Source of the DNA: HRBIN12 sp964640965
GTDB lineage: Bacteria > Actinomycetota > UBA4738 > HRBIN12
Direction of reading: 5' to 3'
Assembly: GCA_964640965.1 (NCBI GenBank)
Contig: CAZXJB010000131.1
Span: 1 to 5,604 of the forward strand
Length of the DNA stretch: 5,604 bases
Below are positions 5,291-5,604 of the stretch, piece by piece (position 1 is the stretch's first letter; the number at the start of each line of letters is the position of its first letter). The position numbers were made by a program, and so were the translations under genes. The notes below the pieces were generated by a model that was not told the DNA's origin, made no database searches, and saw only the letters and a program-made list of their open reading frames with translations.

Positions 5291-5604
5291 CCTGCGCCGA
5301 GGTGCGCGAGCGCCTGTCCGACCACGTGCTCGGCTCGCTCCCCGAGCCCGAGGAGCGGCGCGTCCGGCGGCACCTGCGCGGCTGCGGGCTGTGCCGGGCC
5401 GAGCTCCGAGCCCTCGAGGAGGGGCTCGCCGTCGCCGCGGCGACCGTGCCGCCGGTCGAGCCGCCCCTGGCCCTGCGCGAGCGGGTCCTCGGCGCCCTGG
5501 AGGAGGAGTGGCTGGAGCCGCCGTCGGTCCCCCGGCCGCGGGCGGCCCGGCGCGTGGCGGCCGCGGCGGCGGTGGCGGTGCTCGTGGCGGTGGGCTGGGG
5601 CGTC
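5287..5604 (+). CDS. Zinc-finger anti-sigma factor, partial
   Basis: 106 residues are visible from GTG 5287 to the right edge, with no stop. The N-terminal cytoplasmic domain has the zinc-associated anti-sigma motif H29-x3-C33-x2-C36, in RRHLRGCGLCRAEL. A charged and proline-containing linker follows to about residue 88. A hydrophobic segment starts at about 90 (VAAAAAVAVLVAVGWGV) and is probably the single membrane helix, cut by the window edge. Proteins of this kind hold their partner ECF sigma factor at the membrane and release it on a signal, often through proteolysis or a redox change at the zinc site. The outer sensory domain is not in view, so the signal is unknown. The 4-bp overlap with the sigma gene is typical of such pairs. 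Confidence 0.9.
   Translation, partial: MTCAEVRERLSDHVLGSLPEPEERRVRRHLRGCGLCRAELRALEEGLAVAAATVPPVEPPLALRERVLGALEEEWLEPPSVPRPRAARRVAAAAAVAVLVAVGWGV

Overview
The window is very GC-rich, with strong third-position G/C bias, GTG starts and short gene overlaps. Together with an ECF sigma/anti-sigma pair, a free-standing 5'-3' exonuclease gene (in pieces) and a cupredoxin lipoprotein, this points to a high-GC actinobacterial-type chromosome, possibly a deep-branching or uncultured lineage. That placement is an inference from composition and gene style. No rRNA, tRNA, CRISPR array, insertion sequence or phage gene was seen.

Left part (1-1630). On the minus strand a gene of unknown function (452 to beyond the left edge) follows, after a 16-bp gap, the C-terminal third of a 5'-3' exonuclease gene of the PolA N-terminal-domain type. 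That exonuclease gene is scrambled. Its C-terminal piece (788-469, minus) and its middle piece (1564-1405, minus) are separated by 616 bp (789-1404). Those 616 bp carry a DUF2283-like gene and the exonuclease's own N-terminal piece, both on the plus strand. Removing 789-1404 on paper rejoins the two minus-strand pieces in frame through the family's helix-hairpin-helix motif. Roughly 90-100 residues between the N-terminal and middle pieces, which should carry several catalytic acids, are absent. The locus is either a real multi-step rearrangement or a chimera from amplification or assembly. This is the most unusual feature of the window.

Centre (1631-4066, minus). One intact 811-residue flavoprotein of the dimethylglycine/sarcosine dehydrogenase family: an N-terminal FAD-binding amine oxidase with the W-H-A-A-G flavinylation motif, fused to a C-terminal GcvT-like tetrahydrofolate domain. 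It probably demethylates an N-methylated glycine derivative and passes the one-carbon unit to folate.

Right part (4139-5604). A small lipoprotein with a type-1 copper site (4558-4139, minus) is divergent from an ECF sigma factor (4724-5290, plus). The sigma gene overlaps by 4 bp the start of a zinc-finger anti-sigma factor that runs off the right edge. The divergent spacer holds two outward-facing promoter-like elements of the same design, TGAAC plus one base, 16 bp, then CGTA, one facing each gene. The simplest model is that the ECF factor drives its own operon and the copper lipoprotein, with the membrane anti-sigma holding it in check. The flavoprotein gene lies 72 bp downstream of the lipoprotein gene on the same strand and could be read through from the same promoter.
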